Assembly: GCF_000473365.1 (NCBI RefSeq)
Contig: NZ_KI421517.1
Coordinates: forward strand, 1,385,363-1,449,362
Length of the DNA: 64,000 nt
Source: Adhaeribacter aquaticus DSM 16391
Lineage (GTDB): Bacteria > Bacteroidota > Bacteroidia > Cytophagales > Hymenobacteraceae
Direction of reading: 5' to 3'
In this document: positions 26,836 to 35,000 of the stretch, in pieces
How positions within the stretch are numbered: the first letter of the stretch is position 1
Layout: each line of letters starts with the position of its first letter
Translations under genes and position numbers: made by a program
The notes under the pieces: model-generated
Databases searched by the model: none
The model's input: the letters and a program-made list of their open reading frames with translations, nothing else
Told to the model about the DNA's origin: nothing

Positions 26836-27555
26836 ATGAAAAAGACAATAGTAATAACAAGGGTAAGTCGAGAGATTGAGGCAGCTACCGCGATCCTTAC
26901 AGCTCAAATGGGGTATTAAGCGTGTAACTATTTAAAAAATTAAGAAGTTGGTATCAAGCTCTTTGGTCTAATAACAAGTGCTGGTGGTATTGCAAAAGCT
27001 TTCTAGGTGGATGTTTCCTTAGAGGCAGAGGTCATAGCTTTATTTAAAGGTATTGATGCCCGATTTGATTCTGTTATGGCGCTGGTTAATAATGTAGGTC
27101 CAATGGAAGGGCAGATATGGGTAATGGGAACAGATAATGTCCGCATGCAAAGCGTGTGTAGCAATAATATTACGAGTTGTTTTCTTTGTTCCCCAGAAGC
27201 GGTCAGGCGGATGTTTACGGAACATGGCGGTAAGGCGGAGCAATCATAAATGTTTCTTTTGTTGCAGTCCGCACCGGTTACCCAGACGAGTACGTAGATT
27301 ATGCCTCTTCTAAAGGAGCCATGGATGTCCTAACACTAGGGCTTTCAAAAGAAGTGGCAGAAGAAGGAATCCCGTTAAAAGGGGTAAGGCCGGCATTTAT
27401 TTACACCAATATCCATACTAGTGGCGGCGAACCTGGACAATTAACCAAATCAAAAATCTAGTTCCCGTGAAACGGGGCGGCCAGCCGGAAGAGGTCCCTC
27501 ATGCTATCCTTTTGTATTTTTTATCTGATGAAGCTTCTTATATTACCTTGGGTTT
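26836..27555 (+). pseudogene. Decayed SDR-family oxidoreductase
   Basis: Pieces of a short-chain dehydrogenase appear in order across frames: MKKTIVITRVSREIEAATA (glycine motif damaged, then TAA), DVSLEAEVIALFKGIDARFD and VMALVNNVGPMEGQ, then EAVRRMFTEHGGKAEQS, then a stop and a frame with YVDYASSKGAMDVLTLGLSK-type sequence (here reading VDYASSKGAMDVLTLGLS), and finally KRGGQPEEVPHAILLYFLSD. At least four stops or shifts break it, so no single active protein is possible. It is more intact than the two remnants near 24 kb. Confidence 0.8.
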
Positions 27556-27696
27556 TTTCTCCTTCGCTTTCAGCGAATATTGTCCACAATTATGGAAAAG
27601 TGTTCTACCAAATAATATAAAGTATAATTCTTAAGAAGTAACAAATACACGGACTTCAAGTAGCATAAAAGGTTATATAACCCGTTTGGTTTATTT

Positions 27697-27975
27697 TTAT
27701 ATAATTCCATCTGCATTCCAGTTGCCCAAATCAAATCTTAGTTCCTTGCCGGCAGGGATTAAATGTTGAATGGCATCTGAGACGGGATAGGCATATTGTT
27801 CGTCGTTGTACTTTTTAATGGGCGTGGCATAAGTAGCGTAAGTTATTTTATTTCCGGTGGTATTACTGATAGTTGTTGCCAAAGCTATTTCTTTTGGGAA
27901 CCCCAGCGCATTATCCACCTTTCTGCAAAATTCCTCTACTTCTTCTTTAACTCTGAATATTATATATGGATTCAT
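27697..27975 (-). CDS. Hypothetical protein, 92 residues
   Basis: I recognise no family. The sequence looks like a folded small cytoplasmic protein: MNPYIIFRVKEEVEEFCRKV start, no signal peptide or membrane helix, and a C-terminal stretch with IPAGKELRFDLGNWNADG. Codon use and amino-acid balance fit a real gene, although it lies among decayed genes and has no obvious promoter. Confidence 0.5.
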   Translation of the reverse strand: MNPYIIFRVKEEVEEFCRKVDNALGFPKEIALATTISNTTGNKITYATYATPIKKYNDEQYAYPVSDAIQHLIPAGKELRFDLGNWNADGII

Positions 27976-28422
27976 TTGATTAATTTCTTATAAAATATAT
28001 ACCTGTTACTAATAGTATTTCTTCATCACAACTTTGTTTTTAGTATAAGTGCCTGAAAACAAAAGGTAAAGCCTTTCTACTCTCATAGATCTTGAAAGTT
28101 TGGTACTATATGAATATAGTAATAGGATATTGTTAATTTATGTGGGAAAGCAGGTGTGTTTATGAGTAATGGGTTCAGTTTTATAAATTGAGAATATTAG
28201 AAATGAATATTCTATTTTAGGTAAAGGTAGATGCTATGTTAAAGAACCTTAGGTTGGTAAAGCTTTGTATTGGGGAATAAAGGAATTATTGCAAAATATT
28301 AGACGAAAGAAGAGCAATTCCTATTGTACTGATTAATGTAACTATACTAGACTTAGGAAAGTTATGGTTTACGAAAGCTATCCATGAACCAGCAACTTGA
28401 ATAAAAGTTTTCAGCTATAAGC
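27976..28422. other. Gene-free stretch
   Basis: These 447 AT-rich bases show no coding sequence, hairpin or repeat that I can support. Confidence 0.5.
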
Positions 28423-28704
28423 TTATTGAAAGTAACAAATAATATAAATGCTGGGGGAATGCGGTTGATTGCAATAGGTTAAAGAGCCTTTTGATAACAG
28501 GCAATCTCTTTTAATATAGTGGCTTCTAAATTCCTCTTTTAAGAGTTGGTCTGTAAAAATATACCTTCTTAAGTGAATAAATCTTTCTTCTGAAAAGTAT
28601 GGAATAACAAAACTGACATGGGTATCCGTCAATTCATTAATGCAGTCATTAAACGGCATTAACGGTAATGGTAATCTAAGCCAGTTTTCTTCTGTTATAT
28701 TCAT
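28423..28704 (-). CDS. Doubtful small gene, 93 residues
   Basis: The frame starts MNITEENWLRLPLPLMPFND and stays plausible to about residue 65 (EERFIHLRRYIFTDQLLKEE), after which composition becomes cysteine-, serine- and isoleucine-rich without pattern. This could be a gene with a frameshifted end, or chance. No family is recognised. Confidence 0.3.
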   Translation of the reverse strand: MNITEENWLRLPLPLMPFNDCINELTDTHVSFVIPYFSEERFIHLRRYIFTDQLLKEEFRSHYIKRDCLLSKGSLTYCNQPHSPSIYIICYFQ

Positions 28705-28875
28705 TTTAGTTTTACCCCTTCTTTAATATATCAAAATGGACTATAATTAGCAAAATGAGAGGGTAGTTGTTGTTGTATTTTATAAAGATTAATAAATGGT
28801 CAAAGACTTCTCATTAATGAGGAACTCAGGCTGGCTGGGTAGAGGGTATTAATATATATAAGCAGGAAATAGTTG

Positions 28876-29604
28876 TTAACTGGGGCCAAGTGATAAAAGG
28901 ATATTTTTCATTTCCTTTACTTGCTTACTGTTAGTTTGAAGTAAAGGAGAATCGCTAAATAGCTTTGGTGGCGTAAGTGCAGCAGGAAGTGTTGTTTTTG
29001 CAGTACTATGAAACTCGGTAGCGCCGCTTTGAAGTACTATATCCGCTAAATTATTTACATTGATGCCTGAGCCAGGCATAACTACCAGGCGATCTTTGGC
29101 TCTTTTAACTAAAGCCTCTATTTTAGAAAGACCTTGCGCGGCATATGCTTCCCCACCAGAAGTTAGCACCCGTTCACAACCGAGCGAAATAATGGCTTCC
29201 AAAGCTTTTTCCAGGTTATGGCAAGCATCAAAGGCTCGGTGAAAAGTGACCTGCATGGGTCTGGCTAAGGCAATAAGCGCAGCGCATCTTTCAGTATCAA
29301 TAGTTTTATTTAAATTCAAAAGTCCAAGCACCACCCCTTCGCAGCCTAATGATTTACAGGCGAGGATATCTGTTTGCATTACTTCAAATTCTTCGGCGGT
29401 ATACACAAAATTGCCACCTCTGGGCCTAATAATAGGAAAAACAGGGATTGTCAACTTTTCTTTACAAACTTTTATTAACCCAAAAGAAGGAGTAGTGCCA
29501 CCTTCTGCCATATTATCGCATAACTCAATGCGGTCTGCGCCACCTTTCTGAGCTTTCAGGGCAGACGGCATAGAGCTTACACAAATCTCAAGTTTATACT
29601 GCAT
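28876..29604 (-). CDS. cutC: CutC family protein
   Basis: The 242-residue TIM-barrel protein matches CutC throughout: LEICVSSMPSALKAQKGGAD, RIELCDNMAEGGTTPSFGLI, FPIIRPRGGNFVYT, VTFHRAFDACHNLEKALE and LTSGGEAYAAQGL. CutC was linked to copper tolerance in E. coli, but that role is disputed and the biochemical activity is unsettled. It lies 85 bases downstream of the glycosylasparaginase gene on the same strand. Confidence 0.93.
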   Translation of the reverse strand: MQYKLEICVSSMPSALKAQKGGADRIELCDNMAEGGTTPSFGLIKVCKEKLTIPVFPIIRPRGGNFVYTAEEFEVMQTDILACKSLGCEGVVLGLLNLNKTIDTERCAALIALARPMQVTFHRAFDACHNLEKALEAIISLGCERVLTSGGEAYAAQGLSKIEALVKRAKDRLVVMPGSGINVNNLADIVLQSGATEFHSTAKTTLPAALTPPKLFSDSPLLQTNSKQVKEMKNILLSLGPS

Positions 29605-29689
29605 CCGAGGATTAAAATAAAGCTTTTTAGTTTGCTATAATACCCAATTGAGAACTACTGCCGCTGTTTGAGGTGATTTTTTAAGGGAC

Positions 29690-30718
29690 CTATCCATAAT
29701 AACTGTTTCCTTTCACTACCAGTTTTTGGTTCTCAGTATGGCAAACGGCAAACGAAAACCCTTTTTGAATAGCATAAGCACCGTATTGTCCTTTTTTATT
29801 TAGAGCCAGAAATCCTACCTGAATCTCTTTAGCCGTTTCAGGCTTTTTTCGGATTATCCGCATAACTGCTTCCTTGCAAGCCTCTTCAGGTGAATAACCT
29901 TGGCGCATCAGTTCCACTACCAGAAAGCTACCCACATTCCGGATTACTTCTTCTCCTACACCAGTAGAGGTTGCGCCCCCTATTTCATTGTCGACGTATA
30001 AGCCTGCACCTATGATAGGCGAATCGCCCACGCGCCCGTGCATTTTAAAAGCCATGCCGCTGGTAGTGCAGGCGCCGGAAAGGTTGCCATTTGCATCCAG
30101 GGCAAGCATGCCTATGGTGTCATGGTTAAATTTGTTGCCGGGTAAACGTTTAGGCGCAAAGGCTTTGTTTTCGATGTTAATTATAGGCTTGTATTGAGCA
30201 GTTTTTAACCATTTCTTCCACTCTTTCTCTGATTCGGCAGTAAGCAGATTTTCTTTTTTAAAGCCTTCCTCCATGGCAAACTGTAGTGCTCCATCTCCTA
30301 CCAGCATTACGTGCGGCGTTTTCTCCATTACCTTTCTGGCTACAGAAATAGCATGAACCACGTGTTCTAGACCGGCCACACTTCCGCAATTGCCCAGATG
30401 GTCCATAATGCAGGCGTCCAACGTTACTTTGCCGTCCCGGTCCGGATACCCGCCAATGCCTACAGTAGGGTTTGTAGGATCAGCTTCCGGTACCCGAACA
30501 CCTTGTTCAACTGCATCCAGGGCCAGACCACCTTCTTTTAATACTTTCCAGGCAGCAGCATTAGCTGCTACTCCAAAATCCCAGGTTGCTATTACTATCG
30601 GCGCGTTTTCCTTGGTAATCTCGGGTTGATATAAGGCATGGCCAAAGTTCTTTGGAGCGGCTAGAAAAGGTAAGCCCAGAGCTGACAAACCAATAAATTT
30701 GCGACGATTATATTTCAT
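29690..30718 (-). CDS. Tat-exported N4-(beta-N-acetylglucosaminyl)-L-asparaginase
   Basis: The 342-residue product is an Ntn-hydrolase that cleaves the GlcNAc-asparagine bond of glycopeptides. The self-cleavage site is HDTIGMLALDANGNLSG, with catalytic T at about 202 after HD. Further conserved parts are TTSGMAFKMHGRVGDSPI and GGATSTGVGEE. The N-terminus is a Tat signal (NRRKFIGLSALGLPFLA), so it acts outside the cytoplasm, as in glycan-scavenging Bacteroidota. It lies upstream of cutC; any functional link is unknown. Confidence 0.93.
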   Translation of the reverse strand: MKYNRRKFIGLSALGLPFLAAPKNFGHALYQPEITKENAPIVIATWDFGVAANAAAWKVLKEGGLALDAVEQGVRVPEADPTNPTVGIGGYPDRDGKVTLDACIMDHLGNCGSVAGLEHVVHAISVARKVMEKTPHVMLVGDGALQFAMEEGFKKENLLTAESEKEWKKWLKTAQYKPIINIENKAFAPKRLPGNKFNHDTIGMLALDANGNLSGACTTSGMAFKMHGRVGDSPIIGAGLYVDNEIGGATSTGVGEEVIRNVGSFLVVELMRQGYSPEEACKEAVMRIIRKKPETAKEIQVGFLALNKKGQYGAYAIQKGFSFAVCHTENQKLVVKGNSYYG

Positions 30719-31235
30719 TAGAAACTTTTGGGCTTTGGGGAATTAGCGACTATTTGTTTTGTGTTATTCTGGTTTTAATTGCTTTTAAAGTATAAGTTAA
30801 ACTTTTTACCTATAGTTAGCAAAGCTGGTAAGGCTTTTAATACAGTAATATTTGTAGGCTTTGTATCTTATCCAAGTAATCATTACAGAATTGTTTTATC
30901 CTGCTTAGTTCTCCCAGGGCCGAAGTGTATTTGTAACCAAACTTTTCGTTTACCCGCTAACTGTCGTTTGTAAGTGCTTCAATAATTTTAAATTCAACAT
31001 CAGCTACAGCACCTGCTTTATAATGATGATACCTCATGATGCCGGAAGGAGACTTTACCTGATCTTTTTCTATCCCGGCCATTCTTTAAAAAATACTGGG
31101 GTATGGCCTCTAGTCCCATGTTTAATTCTTCCTTCCTGATAAGGAATTTTAATTTGTCTTGTTCAACTCTGCTGGTTTGAGGGGAATAAAATATTCTTAG
31201 GAATACGATAAATAAACTTTTTATTGTATGTTTGT
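30719..31235. other. Gene-free stretch with a broken minus-strand frame
   Basis: No intact gene is seen. On the minus strand between about 31150 and 30960, coding-like pieces occur in different frames (VEQDKLKFLIRKEELNMGLE and MRYHHYKAGAVADVEFKIIE), suggesting a decayed gene that I cannot identify. Confidence 0.35.
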
Positions 31236-31256
31236 GTATACAATAGTTGTATATAC
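31236..31256. promoter_or_regulatory. Palindromic operator candidate before the SDR gene
   Basis: GTATACAA, three bases, then TTGTATATAC form an imperfect inverted repeat ending 18 bases before the ATG at 31275. Its place suggests a repressor site such as those of TetR-type regulators; no such gene is adjacent. Confidence 0.4.
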
Positions 31257-31274
31257 ATTAAATAAAAAATAATA

Positions 31275-31991
31275 ATGGAATCTATAAAAGGTAAAATAGC
31301 TTTAGTTACCGGTGCCGGCAAAGGTATTGGTAAAGCAGTAGCAATAGCCTTGGCGAAAGAAGGTGTGCAGGTAGCGTTATTAGCCCGTACAGAAAGTCAG
31401 TTGCAGGAAGTAGCAACCCAGGTGGAAGCATTAGGTGTAAAGGCTTTAGTAATTACTGCTGATATCACTGATATTAACTCTGTAAATGCCGCAGTAGAAA
31501 AAGCTACACAAGAATTAGGTGCTATTGACATCTTAATAAATAATGCTGGTACAGCCGCTTTTGGTAAGTTTTTGGATTTGGAGCCTTCCGCCTGGGAAAA
31601 TATTATCAAAGTTAACTTATTGGGAGTTTACTATACCACCCGTGCCGTATTGCCTGCCATGATTGAGCGCAAAACCGGTGATATTATTAATATTTCTTCA
31701 ACTGCTGGTCAGCGCGGAGCGGCAGCAACCAGTGCTTATAGCGCTTCTAAATTTGCTGTTCTGGGCTTAACGGAATCTTTAATGCAAGAAGTCCGCAAGC
31801 ATAATATTCGGGTGAGTGCCTTAACGCCAAGTACCATTGCTACCGAATTAGCGGTTGATTTAAAGTTAACTGATGGAAATCCGGATAAAGTAGCCCAACC
31901 GGAAGATTTAGCCGAATTAATTATTGCGCAACTTAAACTAAACCGCCGGGTATTTATTAAGGAAGCAGGATTGTGGTCAACTAATCCTTAA
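31275..31991 (+). CDS. SDR oxidoreductase, 3-ketoacyl-ACP reductase-like
   Basis: The 238-residue product is a classical SDR: NAD(P)-binding [10 protein letters not shown] (about 13-22), NNAGTA (about 88-93), S at about 141 in ISSTAG, and YSASKFA with catalytic Y and K (about 155-161). It resembles FabG-type reductases (3-oxoacyl reductases), but many such paralogues act on other substrates, and no fatty-acid genes are adjacent. It has an operator-like palindrome upstream and a hairpin downstream, so it is monocistronic. Confidence 0.9.
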   Translation: MESIKGKIALVTGAGKGIGKAVAIALAKEGVQVALLARTESQLQEVATQVEALGVKALVITADITDINSVNAAVEKATQELGAIDILINNAGTAAFGKFLDLEPSAWENIIKVNLLGVYYTTRAVLPAMIERKTGDIINISSTAGQRGAAATSAYSASKFAVLGLTESLMQEVRKHNIRVSALTPSTIATELAVDLKLTDGNPDKVAQPEDLAELIIAQLKLNRRVFIKEAGLWSTNP

Positions 31992-32030
31992 TTCACCAAT
32001 CAAGTCAGTAACAAAATTTTTAATTAACTC

Positions 32031-32064
32031 ATAAATATCCTGGAGCCTACTTCAGGATATTTAT
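32031..32064 (+). terminator. Hairpin after the SDR gene
   Basis: ATAAATATCCTG (32031-32042) pairs perfectly with CAGGATATTTAT (32053-32064). The T run is weak, so its strength as a terminator is uncertain. Confidence 0.6.
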
Positions 32065-32390
32065 GTTTATACTTGTTTCCTTTTATCAACCAGTTTGGAA
32101 ATTTTTAGCTTCGTAAGAGTCGGTAAATATTCCTGACAGAATAGGCGGTTTTATCTGCCTCCTCTGAAATTACTAATAAACCTACTAAAGCATACGCTAT
32201 TAAAATAAGCTAATTATCTAATAAGCCAGTAAGGTTAATGGTACTTTAGAACCAAGGATGGAATATGGTAAATTTTATTAAACTAGTAACTTAGTACATT
32301 CGTCGAGCAAAAGAAGGAATTTGTCTAAATTTCTGGATATATACCAAATAATTTATTTTTTTACTCCAGCACCTCCACAAATTATTTGCT

Positions 32391-32501
32391 ATGAACACCT
32401 ATGTAATTATTTCCTTTATTGCTCCTGTTTTTGTTTTTGGAATGGTATTGATTTGGGATATCAAAAAAGAAATAAAGATAAGACGCCGGATGAAAGCATA
32501 A
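32391..32501 (+). CDS. Small single-span membrane protein, 36 residues
   Basis: The frame MNTYVIISFIAPVFVFGMV followed by LIWDIKKEIKIRRRMKA has one transmembrane helix (about residues 4-22) and a strongly basic tail (IKKEIKIRRRMK), the layout of an inside-facing C-terminus. It is preceded by AAATTATTTGCT and lies alone between the SDR and MATE genes. The function is unknown. Such small proteins are easily missed; chance is possible but the helix-plus-basic-tail pattern is good. The flanks (32065-32390 and 32502-32806) hold nothing else I can support. Confidence 0.5.
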   Translation: MNTYVIISFIAPVFVFGMVLIWDIKKEIKIRRRMKA

Positions 32502-32806
32502 TGAGTGAAAGTGCACTATTATAGTAACACCTATATGCCCTGGTTGTCAATAGCAATCCTCTTATTTGCGCCTTTCTTGTTTTTTAAGTTACTCAATTTT
32601 TTTTCCTGTTTTTCCAACTTATTCCGGTTGTCAAAACCAAACTTACCGCGTCTAGTTTATAAATAGTTAAACAAGTTTTGCATTTATTTTAGCTTCTATA
32701 AAAAAGCCCTTAGAGAGAGTGGGAAGTACTTTATAGGTAGTAAATTACTACATTGAAATAGAAAGTTTAAGTTGTTTGTGGGAAGGCTTAAAATTTTCAG
32801 GAAAAG

Positions 32807-32840
32807 TTTGTCAGATAGATTGTAAAACCCTATATCTTTG
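32807..32840 (+). promoter_or_regulatory. Promoter of the MATE leader
   Basis: TATCTTTG (32833-32840) is a perfect -7 element. TTTG at 32807-32810 is the best -33 element, with a 22-base spacer, 3 more than usual. Transcription from here would give a leader of about 130 bases before the MATE start. Confidence 0.55.
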
Positions 32841-32860
32841 CCTATCAATATTTTAAGTTT

Positions 32861-32896
32861 ATGATTGCTTTGGTAGCCCGTTCTGCGGAACAATAG
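32861..32896 (+). CDS. Leader peptide of 11 residues before the MATE gene
   Basis: A short frame, MIALVARSAEQ then TAG, lies about 15-20 bases after the predicted transcription start. Directly after it comes GGGCACT, which can pair with the 5' arm of the downstream terminator hairpin. The arrangement is that of a translated attenuator leader. No close RBS is visible, as usual in this phylum. Confidence 0.4.
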   Translation: MIALVARSAEQ

Positions 32897-32955
32897 GGCA
32901 CTCTCCCTTTTCTCATCTGTTTAAGCAGGTAGTGCGAGGCACTTTACCTGTTTTT
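32897..32955 (+). promoter_or_regulatory. Attenuator-like hairpin pair in the MATE leader
   Basis: CAGGTAGTGC (32926-32935) pairs with GCACTTTACCTG (32939-32950), leaving a TT bulge and a GAG loop, and TTTTT follows: a terminator upstream of the coding region. GGCACT (32897-32902) can pair instead with AGTGC (32931-32935), destroying the terminator stem. This is a classic pair of alternative structures. Confidence 0.5.
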
Positions 32956-32979
32956 CTATTTATTTAACTTATTACAACC

Positions 32980-34404
32980 ATGTCTCAATCTGGAACATTT
33001 CAGGGAAAGTTATTGGCTCTCTACGCACTTGTTAAACAATCCTTACAAGGCGAAGAGATAGATTATACGGTTGGGAGCATCCGTAAATCAGTTGTTTTAC
33101 TGGCTATTCCCATGATGCTGGAAATGGTTATGGAATCTGTTTTTGCCTTAGTAGATCTTTATTTTGTTGGCCATTTGCATAATAGCAGTTATGCTATTCA
33201 AACGGTTGGTTTAACAGAGTCAGTTTTAACCATTATTTATTCCTTGGCTATTGGTATAAGTATGGCGGCTACTGCTGTAGTAGCTCGACGTATAGGAGAG
33301 AAAGACCCGGTGGCCGCAGCTAAAGCAGGGATGCAGGCACTTCTGATAGCCCTGCTTTTGAATAGCATTATTAGTGTTGTAGGCGTAATCAAGGCTCAGG
33401 AAATACTATTGTTGATGGGGGCATCACCGGAATCGGCCCGGCAGGGTACTCCCTTTATGCAGATTATGATGGGCAGTAGCTTGTTTATTATGCTGTTGTT
33501 TCTGATTAATGGAATCTTTAGAGGGGCTGGTAATGCTGCCATTGCCATGAAAAGCTTATGGGTGGCCAATCTGGCCAATATAATTTTATGCCCTATATTC
33601 ATCAATGGCTTTGGTCCGGTGCCGGCTTTTGGGCTTACCGGCGCTGCTATTGCGACTACTTTAGGACGAGGCTTGGGCGTATTTTATCAGATATATCATT
33701 TATTTAATGGGAATAATACCTTAAAAGTACGCATTGGATACTTAATACCGGACTTGTCACAAATAAAAGCTTTGGTTATAATTGCAGCACCGGCTGTATT
33801 GCAATTTGTTATTGCCTCCTGTAGCTGGATTTTTCTTGCCCAGGTGGTGGCAACTACAGGTGGTGATCAGGGTTCGGCGGGTTATCAGGTTGCTTTGCGC
33901 TTGCTTATGTTTTTCTTATTACCTGCCTGGGGATTAAGTAATGCTGCCTCAACCTTGGTTGGTCAGAATTTAGGGGCCAGGCACGTGCAGCGAGCCGAAG
34001 AATCGGTTCTTAAAACAGCTAAGTATAATGTGATTTTCATGGCGGCTATAACGGTATTAAGTTTAGTTGGAGCGCATTTTTTCGTTTCCTTCTTTACCAA
34101 TGATTCTGAAGTGAGGCGCATAGCGGTGCAGGCAATTCAGATTATGAGCTTGGGATATGTCTTTTATGGTATTGGAATGGTGCTGATAAATGCCTTTAAT
34201 GGTGCCGGCGATACCTGGACTCCTACCTGGGTAAACTTAGGAGGTTTTTGGTTGTTTCAGATACCTTTTTCTTATTTCTTAGCCAAATACTTAAACATGG
34301 GACCAACCGGCGTTTTTATAGCCATTCCGGTTTCTGAAACCACTATAACTATTGTTAGCTATATCTTATTTCGCAAGGGTAAATGGAAAAAAGTAAAAGT
34401 TTAA
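32980..34404 (+). CDS. MATE-family efflux transporter
   Basis: The 474-residue protein has 12 predicted membrane helices in two related halves, each opening with a MATE-type segment (IPMMLEMVMESVFALVDLYF near 38-57; APAVLQFVIASCSWIFLAQV near 269-288). FFLLPAWGLSNAASTLVGQN and GMVLINAFNGAGDTWTPTW are also typical. It exports cationic drugs or metabolites using Na+ or H+. An N-terminal extension of about 30 residues precedes helix 1. The leader suggests expression is induced by something that affects translation of a short peptide. Confidence 0.93.
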   Translation: MSQSGTFQGKLLALYALVKQSLQGEEIDYTVGSIRKSVVLLAIPMMLEMVMESVFALVDLYFVGHLHNSSYAIQTVGLTESVLTIIYSLAIGISMAATAVVARRIGEKDPVAAAKAGMQALLIALLLNSIISVVGVIKAQEILLLMGASPESARQGTPFMQIMMGSSLFIMLLFLINGIFRGAGNAAIAMKSLWVANLANIILCPIFINGFGPVPAFGLTGAAIATTLGRGLGVFYQIYHLFNGNNTLKVRIGYLIPDLSQIKALVIIAAPAVLQFVIASCSWIFLAQVVATTGGDQGSAGYQVALRLLMFFLLPAWGLSNAASTLVGQNLGARHVQRAEESVLKTAKYNVIFMAAITVLSLVGAHFFVSFFTNDSEVRRIAVQAIQIMSLGYVFYGIGMVLINAFNGAGDTWTPTWVNLGGFWLFQIPFSYFLAKYLNMGPTGVFIAIPVSETTITIVSYILFRKGKWKKVKV

Positions 34405-34432
34405 ATAAAAACTTTTACTTGTATTAACTGTT

Positions 34433-34467
34433 TAAAGGCCTTAATAATTACCATATTAGGGCCTTTA
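34433..34467 (+). terminator. Hairpin after the MATE gene
   Basis: TAAAGGCC (34433-34440) pairs with GGCCTTTA (34460-34467), with further pairing of TTAATA and TATTA inside. The T tract is short, so this is a moderate terminator. Confidence 0.55.
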
Positions 34468-34694
34468 TGTTTGCTCCTGTTTCTGCTTTATCGATAAAGC
34501 AGGCAAATAATGTAGAACCTGAATATATAGTTTTAAGTATAAGGTTATTCAATACGTAATCCACCCTGGCTTACTACTTACTAATAACAGTTACTACTTA
34601 AAATCAGGTTTAAATACTGAATTATGCTTTCCCCGGGCATTTTTTGCTATTTAAAATAGTTATCGCTTTACAATAAATTAAATGCCGTTTGGTA

Positions 34695-34889
34695 ATGGAG
34701 AAAAAAGAAGAAAGTAAAAAGGTGGTAATGCCTTTTAAAATCCAAAATTTTGAAAGTTATGACCTGCCCGAGTGTTCCGAAATTCTAAATCGGTTAAATC
34801 GGCTGGAAAATGAGCAAGTAAGAAGAGAGGTTTTAAATAAACCTCTGAGAAACATAGAAAACCAGATTAATTATTCTATGCTCTTCTAA
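34695..34889 (+). CDS. Hypothetical protein, 64 residues
   Basis: The small charged protein (MEKKEESKKVVMPFKIQNFE start; central heptad-like EILNRLNRLENEQVRREVLN) is likely helical or coiled-coil in residues 26-50. I recognise no family. ATG 34695 is preferred over an upstream TTG. A strong hairpin follows 17 bases after the stop, which supports it as a real unit. Confidence 0.5.
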   Translation: MEKKEESKKVVMPFKIQNFESYDLPECSEILNRLNRLENEQVRREVLNKPLRNIENQINYSMLF

Positions 34890-34905
34890 TTTTTAAGTTT
34901 CATTA

Positions 34906-34939
34906 GCTATGCCTTTCTAAAACTTTAGAAAGGCATAGC
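34906..34939. terminator. Strong bidirectional hairpin between two convergent genes
   Basis: A stem of 15-16 bp (GCTATGCCTTTCTAA with TTAGAAAGGCATAGC) spans 34906-34939. It serves the gene ending at 34889 and may serve the minus-strand Nif3-like gene ending at 35001. Confidence 0.7.
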
Positions 34940-35000
34940 CAAAATAAATTTTTTATTTAAATACATTTTAGCACCTGTTAAACCCTTCCTGCTTTTTTGC

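Noticed and set aside
32321-32524. 67-residue frame overlapping the small membrane protein
   Set aside because: It has a cysteine- and aromatic-rich random composition; the other frame has a clear helix and basic tail.
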